Below, one piece after another: positions 5,761 to 8,747 of a stretch of DNA of 8,747 nt. The stretch is from an uncultured Collinsella sp. Its GTDB lineage: Bacteria > Actinomycetota > Coriobacteriia > Coriobacteriales > Coriobacteriaceae. A program made the translations under genes and the position numbers. The stretch's first letter is position 1. Every line of letters starts with the position of its first letter. Below the pieces are notes generated by a model. It searched no databases. It was not told the origin of the DNA and saw only the letters and a program-made list of their open reading frames with translations. The stretch is taken from contig USLO01000066.1 in assembly GCA_900555515.1 (NCBI GenBank), positions 1-8,747 on the forward strand. The letters are read 5' to 3'.

Positions 5761-8432
5761 AGCGCCTGCTTGCCCGTGCTGAGCAGGGCGAGGACGGCGA
5801 TCCGGACGCCTATAACCCCGATGCCGATGATGATGAGGAAGAAGACGACGACGCCGAGCTCGAGGAGAGCTTTGGCGAAGTCGATCGCGGCGCCTCGGCC
5901 GGCGAGGATATCAACGGCGGCCAGCTCCAGATTTCGGAGTTTGGCCGCGAGATGAAGCAGTCGTTCATCGAGTATTCGATGTCGGTCATCACGGCGCGCG
6001 CCCTGCCGGACGTGCGCGACGGCTTAAAGCCGGTGCACCGCCGCATCCTGTACGCGATGAACGAGAGCGGCATCTACCCCAACCGACCGCACAAGAAGTC
6101 GGCCTGGACGGTCGGCGAAGTTATCGGTAAGTACCACCCGCACGGCGATTTCGCGGTCTATGAGGCCATGGTCCGCCTGGCGCAGTGGTTCTCCATGCGC
6201 ACGCCGCTCATCGACGGTCACGGCAACTTCGGCAACATCGACGGCGACGGCGCGGCGGCCATGCGTTACACCGAGAGCCGCCTGGCAAAGCCCGCCATGG
6301 AACTGTTGCGTGACTTGCAGAAGGATACCGTCGACTGGCAGCCCAACTACGACGAATCGCTCGCCGAGCCCGTGGCGCTGCCTGCGCGCTTCCCCAACCT
6401 GCTGGTCAACGGCAGTCAGGGCATCGCCGTCGGCATGGCCACCAACATCGCCCCGCATAACCTCACCGAGGCGATCGAGGCCACCTGCTACCTGATCGAC
6501 AACCCCGACGCCACCGTCGACGAGCTCATGCAGATCATGCCCGGTCCGGACTTCCCCACCGGCGCCATCATCATGGGCAGCGCCGGCATTAAGCAGAGCT
6601 ACGAGACCGGCCGCGGCTCCATTACCGTGCGTGCCAAGGCGCATGTGGAGTCCACCAAGACCGGCCGCAGCCGCCTAGTTTTTACCGAGATTCCCTACAT
6701 GGTCAACAAGGGCACCCTGCAGGAGAAGATCGCCCAGCTCGTCAACGACAAGCGCATCGAGGGCATCTCGGATATGCGCGATGAGTCCAACCAGAAGGGC
6801 ATCCGTCTGGTCATCGAGCTCAAGAAGGGCGTCATTCCGCAGGTCGTGCTCAACAACCTGTATAAGTACACCTCGCTGCAGACGACCTTTGGCGCCAACA
6901 ACCTGGCGCTCGTCAACGGCGTTCCCAAATGCCTGAGCCTGCGCGAGATGCTGCAGCACTACATCGACCACCAGGTCGACGTCGTTACCCGCCGCACCCG
7001 CTTCGACCTTAAGAAGGCCCAGGCGCGTGCCCATATCCTCGAGGGCTACCTGATGGCCCTTGACCATATCGACGAGGTCATTAGCATCATCCGCTCCTCG
7101 CAGACCGACTCCGAGGCCAGCAGCCGCCTGATCGAGCGCTTTGGTTTTACGCCCGAGCAGACCACGGCCATCCTCGAGATGAAGCTGCGCCGCCTGACCG
7201 GCCTGGAGCGTGACAAGATCCAAGAAGAGTTGGACGGCCTGCGCCGCGCCATCGCCTACTACGAGGACCTGCTGGCGCATGAGGAGAAGATCCTGGGCGT
7301 CATCAAGGAAGAGATGCGCGAGATCTCCAAGAAGTTTGGCGACAAGCGCCGCACCGAGATCAGCCAGGTTGAGAAGGACCTGGATGTCGAGGACCTCATC
7401 GCCGACGAGGACATGGTCGTGACCATCACCCACACCGGCTACGTTAAGCGTATCCCGGTGGCTGCCTACCGCGCCCAGAAGCGCGGCGGCAAGGGCGTAT
7501 CGGGCGTCAACCTCAAAGAGGACGACGTTATCGACGAGATGTTCATCGCGTCCACGCACGAGTACGTGCTGTTCTTCTCGAGCAAGGGCAAGGTCTATCG
7601 CCTGAAGGTGCACGAGCTGCCGGTGGGTACGCGCCAAGCGCGCGGTACCGCGATCGTCAACCTGCTGCCCTTCGAGGAAGGCGAGAAGATCGCGAGCGTC
7701 ATCAGCTGCCGCGAGTTCCCGGCCGACGAGTACCTGATGTTTGCCACCAAGAGCGGTATGGTCAAGAAGACCGTGATGAGCGCATATGACCGCAGCCGTC
7801 GCGACGGCCTGATCGCTATCAACCTGCGCGACGACGACGCGCTGCTGAACGTGCGCCGCGTGCGCGAGGGCGACAAGATTATCCTGGCCACCACCGCGGG
7901 CAAGGCGATCATGTTCTCCGAGGAGCAGGTGCGCGCCACCGGCCGCGATACCAGCGGCGTTCGCGGCATTAGCATGAAGGACGGCGTGAGCGTTCTGGGC
8001 ATGGAAGTCACTAACGGCAACGGCGATCTGTTCGTCATCACCGAGCGCGGCTACGGCAAGCGCACGCCGGTTGCGGACTACCCGGAGCAGAATCGCGGCG
8101 GCCAGGGCGTCTACACCATCCAAATGACCGAGCGTAAGGGTAACCTTGCGGCCATGAAGACGGTGGGCCCGCAGCACGAGCTATTCATCGTGACGGAGGG
8201 CGCGACGGTCATTCGCGTCAAGACCGACGAGATCAGCCAGACTGGCCGCGCCACCCAGGGCGTCAAGATGATGACCGTCGACGACAACGACCGCATCTGC
8301 GCCGTGGCCCGCATGACGGCCGCCAAAGAGAAGCCCGAAGGCGAAGGCGCCGAGGCCGCAGCCGACGCCGAAGAGGCCCCAGTCGACCTAGGCGACGGCA
8401 ACGACATGCCAGAAGATCTCCTAGACGAGTAA
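5691..8432 (+). CDS. gyrA: DNA gyrase subunit A with acidic N-terminal extension
   Basis: A 913-residue DNA breakage-reunion subunit of gyrase. GTG 5691 is fixed by AGGAGG four bases upstream and an in-frame TGA at 5679-5681. Residues 1-71 are an extension beyond E. coli GyrA, with 13 acidic residues of 16 at 44-59. The core follows: SFIEYSMSVITARALPDVRDGLKPVHRR at about 91-118 (winged helix entry), the quinolone-resistance region HPHGDFAVYEAM at 149-160, and RYTE with catalytic Tyr193 (E. coli Tyr122; constant offset 71). Phe154 stands where E. coli has Ser83. Glu158 stands at Asp87, as in several Gram-positive gyrases. A coiled-coil and tower region reaches about 560. The C-terminal pinwheel (about 572-870) carries the GyrA box QKRGGKG at 596-602, which separates gyrase from topoisomerase IV. 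The last 35 residues form an acidic tail. A terminator lies 41 bases downstream. Confidence 0.98.
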   Translation: MADDINNNEGMAEAGDAGMPDDLKRLLARAEQGEDGDPDAYNPDADDDEEEDDDAELEESFGEVDRGASAGEDINGGQLQISEFGREMKQSFIEYSMSVITARALPDVRDGLKPVHRRILYAMNESGIYPNRPHKKSAWTVGEVIGKYHPHGDFAVYEAMVRLAQWFSMRTPLIDGHGNFGNIDGDGAAAMRYTESRLAKPAMELLRDLQKDTVDWQPNYDESLAEPVALPARFPNLLVNGSQGIAVGMATNIAPHNLTEAIEATCYLIDNPDATVDELMQIMPGPDFPTGAIIMGSAGIKQSYETGRGSITVRAKAHVESTKTGRSRLVFTEIPYMVNKGTLQEKIAQLVNDKRIEGISDMRDESNQKGIRLVIELKKGVIPQVVLNNLYKYTSLQTTFGANNLALVNGVPKCLSLREMLQHYIDHQVDVVTRRTRFDLKKAQARAHILEGYLMALDHIDEVISIIRSSQTDSEASSRLIERFGFTPEQTTAILEMKLRRLTGLERDKIQEELDGLRRAIAYYEDLLAHEEKILGVIKEEMREISKKFGDKRRTEISQVEKDLDVEDLIADEDMVVTITHTGYVKRIPVAAYRAQKRGGKGVSGVNLKEDDVIDEMFIASTHEYVLFFSSKGKVYRLKVHELPVGTRQARGTAIVNLLPFEEGEKIASVISCREFPADEYLMFATKSGMVKKTVMSAYDRSRRDGLIAINLRDDDALLNVRRVREGDKIILATTAGKAIMFSEEQVRATGRDTSGVRGISMKDGVSVLGMEVTNGNGDLFVITERGYGKRTPVADYPEQNRGGQGVYTIQMTERKGNLAAMKTVGPQHELFIVTEGATVIRVKTDEISQTGRATQGVKMMTVDDNDRICAVARMTAAKEKPEGEGAEAAADAEEAPVDLGDGNDMPEDLLDE

Positions 8433-8472
8433 GAGGAGCTAGCTGGTAGAAAATATCAGACCCCATATATCG

Positions 8473-8505
8473 GCGGTCGGCGCACTGCGCGCCGACCGCT
8501 TTTTT
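8473..8505 (+). terminator. Intrinsic terminator after gyrA
   Basis: A perfect 11-bp GC-rich stem (GCGGTCGGCGC at 8473-8483 with GCGCCGACCGC at 8489-8499) has a five-base loop and is followed by TTTTTT at 8500-8505. It lies 41 bases after the gyrA stop and ends the gyrBA transcript. Its T-run is also the first six bases of the palindrome that follows. Confidence 0.95.
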
Positions 8506-8681
8506 GAAAATCTTGGGACCCCATGGTCGCTGGGCTGGCGAGATGGTTTTGGTTTGTCGCGAGTTCCGCACGCAAAGAAGGCCACTTAATGTGGCCTTCG
8601 TCTTGCGCAGGACTGTCCGAGCAGCAAACCAAAACCATCTCGCCAGCCCAGCGACCACCCCTCCCAAAGATTTTCAAAAAA
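8500..8681. repeat. 182-base palindrome, MITE-like or structured RNA element
   Basis: The stretch 8433-8729 holds no credible gene; most of it is this inverted repeat. The inner arms 8525-8556 and 8625-8656 are perfect reverse complements (32 bp, extended by T8524-A8657). The outer arms TTTTTTGAAAATCTTGGG (8500-8517) and 8663-8681 match except for one extra A. Between inner and outer arms is a C-rich internal loop. The 68-base centre folds further: CGCAA 8571-8575 with TTGCG 8603-8607, and GAAGGCCAC 8577-8585 with GTGGCCTTC 8591-8599. Thus nearly the whole element is self-complementary. Small open frames in it mirror each other because of the symmetry and are not genes. Possible identities are a non-autonomous palindromic transposable element, a repeat family of this lineage, or a bidirectional terminator. 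I see no clear target-site duplication. Confidence 0.9.
8577..8599. terminator. Central hairpin of the palindrome, terminator-like
   Basis: A perfect 9-bp stem GAAGGCCAC/GTGGCCTTC with loop TTAAT. A-rich bases precede it (GCAAA) and TTCGTCTT follows, so it resembles a weak intrinsic terminator, but the T-run is interrupted. It may simply be the tip of the larger fold. Confidence 0.4.
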
Positions 8682-8685
8682 GTTG

Positions 8686-8715
8686 TTGACGCGCGCGTAA
8701 CGACTCGTCTAATAT
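8686..8715 (+). promoter_or_regulatory. Promoter of the downstream tRNA
   Basis: TTGACG at 8686-8691 and TAATAT at 8710-8715 with an 18-base spacer form a strong sigma-70-type promoter. The likely start near 8722 lies a few bases before the tRNA. The GC-rich stretch between the -10 and the tRNA (TTGCGCG) is typical of stable-RNA promoters under stringent control; that control is inference. Just upstream, A/T tracts at 8666-8681, which are the right end of the palindrome, could act as an UP element. Confidence 0.85.
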
Positions 8716-8729
8716 ATCCCTTGCGCGAT

Positions 8730-8747
8730 GGACCTGTAGCTCAGTTG
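8730..8747 (+). tRNA. tRNA 5' end, probably tRNA-Ile, cut by the window
   Basis: Bases 8730-8747 read as the seven-base acceptor strand GGACCTG, then T8 and A9, then GCTC of the D stem and AGTTG of the D loop. That is a canonical tRNA start. The anticodon lies outside the window. An isoleucine tRNA is favoured because its 5' end often reads GGGCCTGTAGCTCAG and because tRNA-Ile follows gyrA in mycobacteria. Alanine is the main alternative. Confidence 0.8.

Noticed and set aside
6675..8177. 500-codon open frame antisense to gyrA
   Set aside because: Same GC-driven antisense shadow, with no domain or start signal.
8500..8681. CRISPR repeat or attachment site
   Set aside because: There are only two arms in inverted orientation, no direct repeats or spacers, and no integrase nearby.
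8263..8689. Small open frames on both strands across the palindrome
   Set aside because: Their matching peptides (for example RWAGEMVLVC on both strands) come from the inverted repeat; no SD or codon bias supports them.

Overview
The window joins two unrelated pieces of DNA. Bases 1 to about 1319 are GC-rich phage DNA: the 3' part of a baseplate J-type tail gene, then the 5' part of a YmfQ/DUF2313-type tail gene. At about 1320 the sequence switches in mid-codon to the last third of dnaN (sliding clamp). It then runs through recF, a DUF721/DciA-type gene, gyrB, gyrA and the first 18 bases of a tRNA. The gene order dnaN-recF-dciA-gyrB-gyrA-tRNA is the classic origin-proximal order of Actinomycetota. 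Short-form GyrB, GTG starts with strong Shine-Dalgarno (SD) sites and high GC point to a gut Coriobacteriia, possibly a Collinsella relative. That taxonomic call is inference. The phage part looks like it comes from another genome (Clostridia-like style), and the junction is most simply an assembly chimera because it removes two thirds of an essential gene.

Layout: 1-894 baseplate J (5' cut off); 894-1319 DUF2313 tail protein (cut at the junction); 1321-1710 dnaN 3' end; 1720-2826 recF; 2813-3376 dciA, overlapping recF; 3403-3432 terminator; a short promoter/leader; 3482-5512 gyrB; 5513-5690 a highly structured gyrB-gyrA spacer; 5691-8432 gyrA; 8473-8505 terminator; 8500-8681 a 182-base palindrome; 8686-8715 tRNA promoter; 8730-8747 tRNA start.

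How the genes work together: DnaN is the replication clamp, RecF acts in gap repair at stalled forks, DciA helps load the replicative helicase, and GyrB plus GyrA form the A2B2 gyrase that removes positive supercoils ahead of the fork. A terminator after dciA and a probable promoter before gyrB make gyrBA a transcription unit of its own.

I find no defence island, CRISPR array or new enzyme system. The parts least explained by known genes are non-coding. The first is the 95-base imperfect hairpin in the gyrB-gyrA spacer, followed by a pseudoknot-capable segment and an orphan strong SD with a 44-codon frame. The second is the 182-base palindrome between the gyrA terminator and the tRNA promoter. 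GyrA also carries Phe at the position equivalent to E. coli Ser83 and a 71-residue acidic N-terminal extension.
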